From assembly GCF_019458025.1 (NCBI RefSeq), contig NZ_JAHZUY010000017.1, positions 1-53,181 on the forward strand: a DNA stretch of 53,181 nucleotides, written 5' to 3'. The notes under the pieces are model-generated. The model did no database searches. It was not told the origin of the DNA and saw only the letters and a list, made by a program, of their open reading frames with translations. This document shows, one piece after another, positions 46,580-53,181 of this stretch (within the stretch, counting starts at the first letter, position 1; the number at the start of each line of letters is the position of its first letter). Origin of the DNA: Caldovatus aquaticus (GTDB lineage: Bacteria; Pseudomonadota; Alphaproteobacteria; Acetobacterales; Acetobacteraceae). The translations under genes were made by a program, and so were the position numbers.

Positions 46580-46697
46580 GGGCCACGCCTGTTGCATGCC
46601 GTTGGCATTCACCGCAAATTCATCACTGCAGTCCGGGGACGGATCGAGTCTCGGTCCAGCGGGTAGTGTCTGAATTTCCTTACCGGCGAGGGGTTGC
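46580..46697 (+). promoter_or_regulatory. Lower-GC leader region of the XRE regulator
   Basis: The stretch around 46590-46680 is clearly more AT-rich than its surroundings (for example CACCGCAAATTCATCACTGC and GTGTCTGAATTTCC). It probably contains the promoter and perhaps an operator of the following regulator, but I could not fix convincing -35/-10 boxes. Confidence 0.35.
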
Positions 46698-47585
46698 ATG
46701 CGATTTGCGGACATCGGGCAGCAGTTGCGGGCCTACCGCCTCGAATCCGGTTTGCGTGCAGAGGAGATCGCAGCCCGCCTCGGCGTCTCCCGCGCCGCCC
46801 TCTACCGCTACGAGAAGGGCGAGGTCATCAAGCTCGACACCATCCGGCGCCTTGCCGAGCTGCTGAAGATCTCGCCGCTGTCGCTGCTCGGCATCGGCGT
46901 GGACTATTTCGCCCGCCCGACCGCCTTCCAGGAGCGGCTGCGCCAGGTGGAGGAGGCGGCGGACCAGGTCCTGATCGTGGGCGGCGCGCTCGTCTATCAG
47001 ATCACCAGCGACGCCTTCGACGGCGCGCTCGCCGAGGCGCTGGCCGAGGCCGCCGACTTGCTGCCCGGCGCCGAGCGCGCGACGGCGCGCGCCGCGGCCG
47101 ACCAGATGATGGGCCTGCTCGCCAGCCGCAAGAAGCTGCACCAGCAGCGCCGCCCGACCATCATCGGCATCCTCGCCGAGGGCGCGCTGCGCCGCATGCT
47201 GATCGAGGGCATCGCGCCCGGGCTCGCGATCTCCGAGCGCACCCGCCGGCGCTGCCGCGACGCGGCGCGGGCCGAGGCGGAGGCGATCGCCGTGCTGATG
47301 GAGACGGTGCCGATCGGCGTGCAGCTCGGCCTGTTCCCGGGCGCCGATCCGGTCGGCAGCTTCCAAGTGCTGCGCGGACGGGACCGCGCGCACGTGGTGG
47401 GCAACCCCTTCGCTCCGGACGCCTCGCCCAGCGCCGCGATCGGGGTGGCGATGGTCACCTCGGCCGAGGAGGCGGTGTCGGTGCACCAGCGCGTCGCCGA
47501 GACCGCCTGGCGCGAGGCGCTGAAGGGCGCGGCCGCGGCCGAGCGCGTGCGCGCCCTGCTGCGCGAGACGGCGAGCGGCGGCTGA
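46698..47585 (+). CDS. XRE-family helix-turn-helix transcriptional regulator
   Basis: A 295-residue DNA-binding protein. The N-terminal HTH (residues about 5-62) reads IGQQLRAYRLESGLRAEEIA followed by ARLGVSRAALYRYEKGEVIK, a Cro/C1-type domain. The remaining 230 residues are a ligand-binding or oligomerisation domain of no family I can name; it includes FARPTAFQERLRQVEEAADQ and ends near RVRALLRETASGG. GAGGGG before the ATG serves as ribosome binding site. It follows hyi-glxR after a hairpin and its own leader, so it may regulate glyoxylate genes or be independent. Confidence 0.85.
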   Translation: MRFADIGQQLRAYRLESGLRAEEIAARLGVSRAALYRYEKGEVIKLDTIRRLAELLKISPLSLLGIGVDYFARPTAFQERLRQVEEAADQVLIVGGALVYQITSDAFDGALAEALAEAADLLPGAERATARAAADQMMGLLASRKKLHQQRRPTIIGILAEGALRRMLIEGIAPGLAISERTRRRCRDAARAEAEAIAVLMETVPIGVQLGLFPGADPVGSFQVLRGRDRAHVVGNPFAPDASPSAAIGVAMVTSAEEAVSVHQRVAETAWREALKGAAAAERVRALLRETASGG

Positions 47586-47627
47586 CCCCGCCGCCTCTGC
47601 CCGGGACCAGCCCCCGCCGGCCACGCG

Positions 47628-47727
47628 CCGCTTGCGCTCGGCGGTGCGCGCGGCGAGAGCTCCGGCGCGCCGTCTGCCGGGCGCAGTCACGCGCGCGGCT
47701 GTTCCCGGCCGTCCGCGATCCGCTCTA
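47628..47727 (-). repeat. Dispersed 100-bp repeat, copy B
   Basis: Reverse-orientation partner of the copy at 9684-9783, with 78 of 100 aligned bases equal and no gaps. On the minus strand it begins with TAG, which is also the stop codon of the HDAC-like gene (47725-47727), so the element starts exactly at the 3' end of that gene. It ends 43 bases from the XRE stop on the other side. Confidence 0.75.
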
Positions 47728-48756
47728 GGCGCCGCCCCAGCCCGTCAGGAACCGCTCGAGCAGCGCGCCGATCCGCCCGACGTTGTAGCCGCCCTCCTGC
47801 ACGATCGCCGCGGGCAGGCCGAGGGCGCGGATCGCCGCCCCGGCGCGCGCGAACCCGTCCGCGGTGACGCGCAGCGCGGCGAGCGGCTCGTGCTCGGAGG
47901 CGTCGAAGCCGAGCGAGACCACCAGCGCCTCGGCGCGGAAGGCGCGGATCGCGGCGAGGCCCTGCGCGATCGCGGCGAGCCAGCCGGCATCGCCCGTGCC
48001 GAGCGGGAGCGGCAGGTTCAGGTTGCACCCCGCCCCCGCGCCGGCGCCGCGCTCCTCCGCGTGGCCGACGAACCAGGGGTAGTAGTGGTCCGGGTCGGCA
48101 TGGACCGAGACGGTCAGCACGTCGCCGCGCTCCCAGAAGATGCCCTGGGTGCCGTTGCCGTGGTGGCTGTCCAGGTCGAGCGTCGCCACCCGCGCGGCGC
48201 CGGCGCGACGCAGCGCCTCCACCGCCAGCGCGGCGTTGTTCAGGTAGCAGTGCCCGCCGGCGCGCGCCGCATAGGCGTGGTGCCCCGGCGGGCGGCAGAG
48301 CGCATAGGCGCTGCGCCCCGCCGCCGCCTCCGCCGCCGCCAGCGCGCATCCCGCGGCGGCGCGCGCCGCCGCGAAGGTGCCGGGGCCGACCGGGCAGGCG
48401 GCATCGGCCATGTGCCAGCCGGCGCGGCCGACCACCCCCTGCGGCGCCCGCCCGCCCTGGGCGAGCATCTCCGGCGTCGGGTGGACGTTCGCCACCACCT
48501 CCGGCCCGTGCTCCGGCAAGGCGTCCCATGCCGCGGCGGCGCCGGCGAGGAAGTCCAGGTAGTCCGGCGCGTGCACCGTCTCCAGCGCGGCGCGCGGCGC
48601 CGGCGGCGGCTCGGCCGGAGGCAGCCCGAGCCGGTGCAGCGCCGCGAGCAGCGCGCCCGCCCGCTCCGGCACCTCGTAGTTCGGCCGCACCGCGCCGCGC
48701 ATGAGGAAGAAGCGCGGCGCGTGCCGCATCTGGTCCGGATGGAAGAAGGTCCTCAT
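47725..48756 (-). CDS. Histone-deacetylase-family amidohydrolase (acetylpolyamine amidohydrolase type)
   Basis: A zinc hydrolase of the arginase/deacetylase fold, 343 residues, which removes acyl groups from amines. The charge-relay pair is His159-His160 in CRPPGHHAYA; the zinc ligands are probably Asp196 and His198 in DLDSHHGNGTQGIFW and Asp285 in SLGFDASEHEPL; the transition-state Tyr is in EGGYNVGRIGALL. HVHADPDHYYPW-like SVHADPDHYYPWF is common in acetylpolyamine deacetylases. The start at 48756 lies 8 bases after TAGCGT, a -10 box, so the message may be leaderless. It is divergent from the M20/M81 operon, suggesting joint control. Substrate is unproven. Confidence 0.9.
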   Translation of the reverse strand: MRTFFHPDQMRHAPRFFLMRGAVRPNYEVPERAGALLAALHRLGLPPAEPPPAPRAALETVHAPDYLDFLAGAAAAWDALPEHGPEVVANVHPTPEMLAQGGRAPQGVVGRAGWHMADAACPVGPGTFAAARAAAGCALAAAEAAAGRSAYALCRPPGHHAYAARAGGHCYLNNAALAVEALRRAGAARVATLDLDSHHGNGTQGIFWERGDVLTVSVHADPDHYYPWFVGHAEERGAGAGAGCNLNLPLPLGTGDAGWLAAIAQGLAAIRAFRAEALVVSLGFDASEHEPLAALRVTADGFARAGAAIRALGLPAAIVQEGGYNVGRIGALLERFLTGWGGA

Positions 48757-48764
48757 GGCGCGGC

Positions 48765-48794
48765 ACGCTAGGCCCCGCCCGCCGCCCCTGTCCA
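48765..48794 (-). promoter_or_regulatory. Promoter of the HDAC-like gene
   Basis: On the minus strand TGGACA (48794-48789), an 18-base spacer and TAGCGT (48770-48765) make a good promoter. The start point would be about 48758, two bases before the ATG at 48756. Confidence 0.55.
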
Positions 48795-48812
48795 CGCCCG
48801 CGCCGCGGCGGC

Positions 48813-48841
48813 TGGACAGACCGCCCCGCGCAGGCTGGATT
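48813..48841 (+). promoter_or_regulatory. Possible promoter of the M20/M20/M81 operon
   Basis: TGGACA (48813-48818), a 17-base spacer and TGGATT (48836-48841). The -35 box mirrors the TGTCCA of the divergent promoter at 48789-48794, so the two form an inverted repeat that could also be an operator. Confidence 0.4.
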
Positions 48842-48881
48842 GCCCCTCCGCCATGTCCGCACCCAGCCCGAAGGAGGGACG

Positions 48882-50177
48882 ATGAGCCTCGACCCCGGCG
48901 CGCGGCGCGCCATCCTCGACGCCGTGGACGCGCTGCGCGAGGAGAGCGTGGAGACGCTGCAGCGCCTGGTCCGCTGCCCCTCGACGCTGGGCAACGAGGC
49001 CCCGGCGCTCGAGGAGATGGCGCGCCTCTACGCGAGCCTCGGGCTCGCCCCGCGCCGCATCCCGACCGACCCGGCCGCCCTCGCCGCCCATCCCGGCTTC
49101 TCGCCGCCGCTGATCGGCTATGAGGGCCGCGACAACGTCGTCGCCGTGCATGCGCCGCGCGGGGCGCGCAAGGGCCGCAGCCTCGTCCTGCAGGGCCATG
49201 TGGACGTGGTGCCGGAGGGCGCGGCCGAGATGTGGACCACGCCGCCCTTCGCGCCCGCGATCCGCGACGGCCGCATGTACGGCCGCGGCGCCGGCGACAT
49301 GAAGGCCGGCCTCGTCTCCGCCTGCATGGCCTTCAAGGCGCTCCGCCTCGCCGGCCTGCAGCCCGCCGCCGAGGTGCAGATGCACGCCGTGGTCGAGGAG
49401 GAGTGCACCGGCAACGGCGCCCTCGCCTGCATGCTCGCCCTGCCGAAGGCCGACGCGGTGATCATCCCGGAGCCCGGCCCCGGCGTGGACGGCCTCTACA
49501 CCGCCGAGGTCGGCGTCGTCTGGGCCTGGGTCACGGTCAGCGGCCGCCCGGCCCATGTGCGCGACATGCAGGCCGGCATCAACGCGATCGAGGCCGCCAC
49601 CTTCATCGCCGCCCGCTTCAAGGACTACGAGGCGGAGATGAACCGCGCCGAGCGCATCCACCCCGCCTTCCGCGGCGTCAACCACCCGGTCAACGTCAAC
49701 CTCGGCACCATCGAGGGCGGGGAGTGGAACAGCTCCGTCCCGACGCGGGCGCGCATCGGCCTGCGCGTCGGCGTCATGATGGGCTACACCGCGGCGCAGG
49801 CGCGCGCCGACATCGAGCGCCTCGTCGCCGACGCATCCCGCGACGAGCGCCTGCGCGGCGCCCGGGTGAAGCTGGAGTTCAAGGGCTTCATGGCCGACCC
49901 CTGCCTCTTCGACACCGAGGCGGAGATCGTCCGCCTCGCCCGGCGCAGCTACGCCGAGGCCACCGGCGGCACGCTGCGCGACTACCCCGCGACCGGCCTC
50001 ACCGACGGGAGGCACTTCGTCCTGCACCAGGGCACGCCGGTCGCCTGCTTCGGACCGGACGCGCAGGACATCCACGGCATAGACGAGAACGTCGGCCTGG
50101 AGAGCATGCACGGCATCACCCGGACCATCGCCCTGACCCTGGCCGAGTGGTGCGGCGTGGAGAGGAGCGAAGCATGA
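48882..50177 (+). CDS. ArgE/DapE-family M20 deacylase
   Basis: Zinc-dependent amidohydrolase of 431 residues. Metal and catalytic residues are visible: His106 and Asp108 in LVLQGHVDVVPEG, bridging Asp139 in YGRGAGDMKAGL, and the Glu pair around 172-174 in AVVEEECTGNGAL. The C-terminal His region DIHGIDENVGLESMHG is typical of the ArgE/DapE/ACY1 group. AAGGAGGGA before the ATG is a near-perfect ribosome binding site. Its stop overlaps the next gene's start as ATGA. Substrate is unknown: N-acyl amino acids or succinyl-diaminopimelate-like amides are possible. Confidence 0.9.
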   Translation: MSLDPGARRAILDAVDALREESVETLQRLVRCPSTLGNEAPALEEMARLYASLGLAPRRIPTDPAALAAHPGFSPPLIGYEGRDNVVAVHAPRGARKGRSLVLQGHVDVVPEGAAEMWTTPPFAPAIRDGRMYGRGAGDMKAGLVSACMAFKALRLAGLQPAAEVQMHAVVEEECTGNGALACMLALPKADAVIIPEPGPGVDGLYTAEVGVVWAWVTVSGRPAHVRDMQAGINAIEAATFIAARFKDYEAEMNRAERIHPAFRGVNHPVNVNLGTIEGGEWNSSVPTRARIGLRVGVMMGYTAAQARADIERLVADASRDERLRGARVKLEFKGFMADPCLFDTEAEIVRLARRSYAEATGGTLRDYPATGLTDGRHFVLHQGTPVACFGPDAQDIHGIDENVGLESMHGITRTIALTLAEWCGVERSEA

Positions 50178-51415
50178 GCGCCGCGAGCAACCTGCCGCTC
50201 TCCGGAGCGCGGCTCTGGGACAGCCTGATGGAGATGGCGCGCATCGGCGCCACCCCGAAGGGCGGCTGCAACCGCCAGGCCCTCACCGACCTCGACGGCG
50301 AGGCCCGCCGCCTGCTGCAACGCTGGGCCGAGGCCTGCGGCCTGACCCTGAGCGTGGACCGCGTCGGCAACATGGTCTTCCGCCGCGAGGGCCGCGACCC
50401 GTCGCGCCCGCCCGTCGCCATCGGCAGCCATCTCGACACCCAGCCCACGGGCGGCAGGTTCGACGGCGTGCTTGGCGTGCTCGCCGGCCTCGAGGTCATG
50501 CGCGCGCTGCACGAGGCGGGCGCGGAGACCGAGGCGCCGCTCCTGCTGATCAACTGGACCAACGAGGAGGGCGCGCGCTTCTCGCCGCCGATGATGGGCA
50601 GCGGCGCGGCGATGGGCATCTTCCCCGAGGCCGAGGTCCTCGCCAGGACCGACGCCGCCGGCGCCGTCTTCGGCGAGGAGCTGCGCCGCATCGGCTGGCA
50701 GGGCAGCGCCGACCCGGCCGCGCTGCAACGCCTCGGCGCCTATTTCGAGCTGCACATCGAGCAGGGCCCGGTGCTGGAGCGCGAGGGCAAGGAGATCGGC
50801 GTCGTCACCCACGCTCTCGCCCAGACCTGGTACGAGGTCACGGTGGAGGGCGAGGAGGCGCATGGCGGCTCCGCCATGGCGCACCGCCGCGACGCGCTGA
50901 TGGCCGCCGCGCCGCTGATCGCCGCCGTGGAGGAGATCGCCCTCGCCGCCGGCGGCGACGGCCGCGGCACGGTCGGCTGCGTCACCGTCCGGCCCGGCAG
51001 CCGCAACGTCGTCCCCTCCCGCGTCTGGTTCAGCGTGGACACGCGCCACGGCGACCCGGAGCGCCTCGCCTGGATGGGCGAGCGGCTGCGCGAGCGCGCG
51101 GCCGAGATCGCGCGCGCCCGCAACGTCGCCGTCCATGTGGAGGAGTTCTGGCACGCGCCGCCGACGCCCTTCGACCCCGCCCTCGTCGCGCGCCTGCGCG
51201 AGGCGGCGGAGGCGCGCGGCCTGCCGTGGCGCGACATGCCGACCGGCATCGGCCACGACGCCGTCTATTGCGCCCGGCGCGTGCCCTCCGCCCTGCTCTT
51301 CGTCCCCTGCGAGGGCGGCATCAGCCACAACGAGGCGGAGAGCATCACCCCCGCCTGGGCCGAGGCGGGCCTCAAGGTCCTCGCCGACGCCGTGATCGCC
51401 ACCGCGAACGGATGA
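50174..51415 (+). CDS. M20 hydantoinase/carbamoylase-family amidohydrolase
   Basis: Zinc-dependent hydrolase of 413 residues, of the group with N-carbamoyl-L-amino acid hydrolases, allantoate amidohydrolases and beta-ureidopropionases. His86 and Asp88 (AIGSHLDTQPTGGRFDGVLG), Asp97 and the Glu pair 131-132 (INWTNEEGARFSPPMMGSGA) are the metal site. HIEQGPVLEREGKEIGVV and GEEAHGGSAMAHRRDALMAA are family blocks. The C-terminal GHDAVYCARRVPSALLFVPC with GISHNEAE carries the last metal His. It overlaps both neighbours by ATGA, so the three genes are one transcription-translation unit. Confidence 0.92.
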   Translation: MSAASNLPLSGARLWDSLMEMARIGATPKGGCNRQALTDLDGEARRLLQRWAEACGLTLSVDRVGNMVFRREGRDPSRPPVAIGSHLDTQPTGGRFDGVLGVLAGLEVMRALHEAGAETEAPLLLINWTNEEGARFSPPMMGSGAAMGIFPEAEVLARTDAAGAVFGEELRRIGWQGSADPAALQRLGAYFELHIEQGPVLEREGKEIGVVTHALAQTWYEVTVEGEEAHGGSAMAHRRDALMAAAPLIAAVEEIALAAGGDGRGTVGCVTVRPGSRNVVPSRVWFSVDTRHGDPERLAWMGERLRERAAEIARARNVAVHVEEFWHAPPTPFDPALVARLREAAEARGLPWRDMPTGIGHDAVYCARRVPSALLFVPCEGGISHNEAESITPAWAEAGLKVLADAVIATANG

Positions 51416-52917
51416 CCCCGCCCATGCGCATCGCCCTCGGCGGCTTCCTGCACGAGAGCCACTCCTTCGCCCCGCTCCCCGCCGGCTGGCGGGAGTTCCA
51501 GAAGCCCGGCGGCTTCGCGCCGCTGCAGCGCCCGGCGACGCTGGTCGAGACGCTGCGCCCGACCAGCGTCGGCACCGCCGGCGCCATCGCCGTGGCCGAG
51601 GAGGAGCTCTCCGCCGACCTCGCCCCCCTCACCTGGTGCTTCGCCAACCCCTCCGGCCCGGTCACCGCCGAGGCCTTCGAGCGCATCGCGGCGCTGCTCG
51701 TCGCCGCCCTCTCCGACGCGCTGGAGGCCGGGCCGCTCGACGGCGTCTATCTCGACCTGCACGGCGCGATGGTCGCCGAGGGCTTCCCGGACGCGGAGGG
51801 CGAGGTGCTGCGCCGGGTGCGCGCCGCGGTCGGCCCGGACGTGCCGATCGCGGCGAGCCTCGACCCGCACGCCAACATGACGGCGCGGATGGTCGCGCTC
51901 GCCGACGTGCTGGTGCCCTACCGCACCTACCCGCATGTGGACATGCGCGAGACCGGCGCGCGGGCGATGCGCCTCCTCGGCGCGCGCATCCGGCGCGGCG
52001 CGCCCTGGGCCAGGGCGTTCCGCCAGGTGGACTTCCTCATCCCGCTCGGCACGCAATGCACGCTGGTCCCGCCGATGGCCGAGGTGATGGCGGAGCGCGC
52101 GCGGCTCGCCGAGGCGCACGGCCTCGCCGAGCTCGCCTTCTGCTTCGGCTTCCCCTACGCGGACTTCCCCGACTGCGGCCCCGCCGTCGCCGCCTTCGGG
52201 CCGGACCAGGCGGCGGCCGACGCCGCGGCCGAGGCGCTCGCCGCCCACCTGCACCGGCGCGAGCCCGACTTCGCCGGCGCCGTCGCCGACGCGGCGGAGG
52301 GCGTGGCGGAGGCGATCCGCCTCGCCGCCACCGCCGCGCGCCCCGTCGTGCTCGCCGACACCCAGGACAATCCCGGCGGCGGCGGCCACGGCGACACCAC
52401 CGGCCTGCTCGCCGAGCTGATCCGCCAGGGGGCGCAGGGCGCCGTCCTCGGCCTGATCAACGACGCCGAGAGCGCCGCCGCCTGCCACGCGGCGGGCGAG
52501 GGCGCCACGCTCGCGCTCCGCCTCGGCGGCAGGAGCGACGGCGCCCCCCTCGACGTCACCGCCACGGTCGAGCGCCTGACCGACGGCCGCTTCACCTGCA
52601 CCGGCCCGATGGCGCGCGGCAATTCCGCCGATCTCGGGCCCACCGCGCTGATCCGGGTCGCTCCCGGCGTGCGCGTCATCCTCGTCTCGCGCAAGATGCA
52701 GGCCTACGACCAGGCGCTGTTCCGCCATGTCGGCGTGGAGCCCGCCGCGCAGAAGATCCTGGCGCTGAAGTCGAGCGTGCATTTCCGCGCCGACTTCCAG
52801 CCGATCGCGGAGCGCGTGATCGTCGTCGCCGCGCCCGGGCCGGTGGTGGCGGACCCCTCCCTGCTGCCGTTCCGCAACCTGCGCCCCGGCCTGCGCCTGC
52901 GACCGAAGGCGAACTGA
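51412..52917 (+). CDS. M81-family metallopeptidase (MlrC-like)
   Basis: A 501-residue protein of the microcystin-degrading MlrC family (M81). The N-terminus RIALGGFLHESHSFAPLPAG holds the conserved HE of the family. DGVYLDLHGAMVAEGFPDAE and SLDPHANMTARMVALADVLV follow, and VPYRTYPHVDMRETGARAMR is the central signature. The C-terminal ADTQDNPGGGGHGDTTGLL is the M81 hallmark. Start 51412 (MTPPMRIA) overlaps the previous stop as ATGA; an internal ATG at 51424 is possible. Members probably cleave small linear peptides or amides; with the two M20 enzymes it suggests stepwise amide breakdown. Confidence 0.92.
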   Translation: MTPPMRIALGGFLHESHSFAPLPAGWREFQKPGGFAPLQRPATLVETLRPTSVGTAGAIAVAEEELSADLAPLTWCFANPSGPVTAEAFERIAALLVAALSDALEAGPLDGVYLDLHGAMVAEGFPDAEGEVLRRVRAAVGPDVPIAASLDPHANMTARMVALADVLVPYRTYPHVDMRETGARAMRLLGARIRRGAPWARAFRQVDFLIPLGTQCTLVPPMAEVMAERARLAEAHGLAELAFCFGFPYADFPDCGPAVAAFGPDQAAADAAAEALAAHLHRREPDFAGAVADAAEGVAEAIRLAATAARPVVLADTQDNPGGGGHGDTTGLLAELIRQGAQGAVLGLINDAESAAACHAAGEGATLALRLGGRSDGAPLDVTATVERLTDGRFTCTGPMARGNSADLGPTALIRVAPGVRVILVSRKMQAYDQALFRHVGVEPAAQKILALKSSVHFRADFQPIAERVIVVAAPGPVVADPSLLPFRNLRPGLRLRPKAN

Positions 52918-52934
52918 CGCCTCCGCATCCGCGA

Positions 52935-52952
52935 GGGCGGCGCAAGCCGCCC
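52935..52952. terminator. Hairpin between convergent genes
   Basis: GGGCGGC (52935-52941), a GCAA tetraloop and GCCGCCC (52946-52952) lie between the M81 stop and the stop of the minus-strand partial gene. Symmetric position and the stable tetraloop fit a bidirectional terminator. Confidence 0.6.
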
Positions 52953-52953
52953 G

Positions 52954-53181
52954 CTATCCCCGCCTCTCCTCGCCGCGGTGCAGCGCGCGCAGGCGGCGCA
53001 GCAGCTCCTCCGCCTCCGGGCTCGCCAGCAGCTCCTCCGCCTCCTCGACGTCGGCGCGCTGCACCGAGCACCAGGCGCGGCCGGCGCGAGAGGCTTCCTC
53101 CCGCGCCCGGCGCATGGCGACGGCGTGGTTGATCCGCGCCGTCCCCTCCGCTGGCGGCAGCGCGAGCAGCGCCGCCTCCAG
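52954..53181 (-). CDS. Unidentified protein, C-terminal part (cut by window edge)
   Basis: The frame is open from the window edge to a TAG at 52954-52956 and gives 75 residues: it begins LEAALLALPPAEGTARINHA, continues VAMRRAREEASRAGRAWCSV, and ends QRADVEEAEELLASPEAEEL and LRRLRALHRGEERRG. It looks helical and charged. I do not recognise the family. The true start lies beyond the window. Confidence 0.5.
   Translation of the reverse strand: MEAALLALPPAEGTARINHAVAMRRAREEASRAGRAWCSVQRADVEEAEELLASPEAEELLRRLRALHRGEERRG

Overview
The window is very GC-rich (about 73-75% by eye), densely coded DNA from an alphaproteobacterial chromosome, most like Acetobacteraceae (Roseomonas and relatives). The reasons are the dnaA-dnaN-recF-gyrB block beside rpsT, mutM and ubiE, a NepR-type anti-sigma factor, a DUF2783 gene in a homogentisate cluster, and promoters resembling the Caulobacter sigma-73 type (TTGACG ... 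GCTAnA). No rRNA, tRNA, CRISPR array or prophage was seen. The family assignment is inference.

Layout. 1-129: 3' end of an IS5-type insertion sequence. 343-9372: M50 protease, the CydDC exporter, a radical SAM protein, an LprI-like protein and RecQ. 9373-10742: a degraded patch with a 100-bp dispersed repeat, a multiply frameshifted DUF1232 gene and a frameshifted DUF1499 gene; the DUF1499 remnant ends an operon with DUF3253 and a TPR-methyltransferase (to 12205). 12351-14766: OpgC-like membrane acyltransferase, a periplasmic SGNH-like protein and a NepR-like protein. 14786-19619: formate-THF ligase, a frameshifted TY-Chap/YbjN-like gene, a TTC38-like TPR protein and a small secreted protein. 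19657-31342: housekeeping core (dut-coaBC, ubiE, mutM, enoyl-CoA hydratase, rpsT, dnaA, dnaN, recF, gyrB). 31443-39319: MaoC hydratase, a ThDP enzyme, then a homogentisate-route cluster (FAD monooxygenase, DUF2783, MBL protein, hmgA, fahA). 39404-43358: peptide ABC transporter dppBCDF without a binding protein. 43463-47585: AI-2E permease, hyi-glxR (glyoxylate to glycerate) and an XRE regulator. 47725-52917: a histone-deacetylase-like amidohydrolase divergent from an operon of two M20 peptidases and an M81 peptidase. A partial gene closes the window.

How the parts fit. The cluster at 33762-39319 reads as a two-component aromatic hydroxylase (flavoprotein plus a 67-residue partner, like MhaA/MhaB) making homogentisate, followed by ring cleavage (HmgA) and fumarylacetoacetate hydrolysis (FahA). 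The peptide transporter and the M20/M20/M81/HDAC-like amidohydrolases suggest uptake and breakdown of peptides or amidated compounds. Hyi and GlxR handle glyoxylate-derived carbon.

The observations most worth a second look are: an OpgC partner of SGNH type whose three catalytic positions all look substituted; an MBL protein lacking the Asp-His half of its metal motif; the MhaB-like reading of DUF2783; a 78%-identical 100-bp repeat found twice in opposite orientation; a recurring arrangement of -10 hexamers 6-10 bases before start codons, which suggests leaderless transcripts; and three frameshifted genes within 8 kb.
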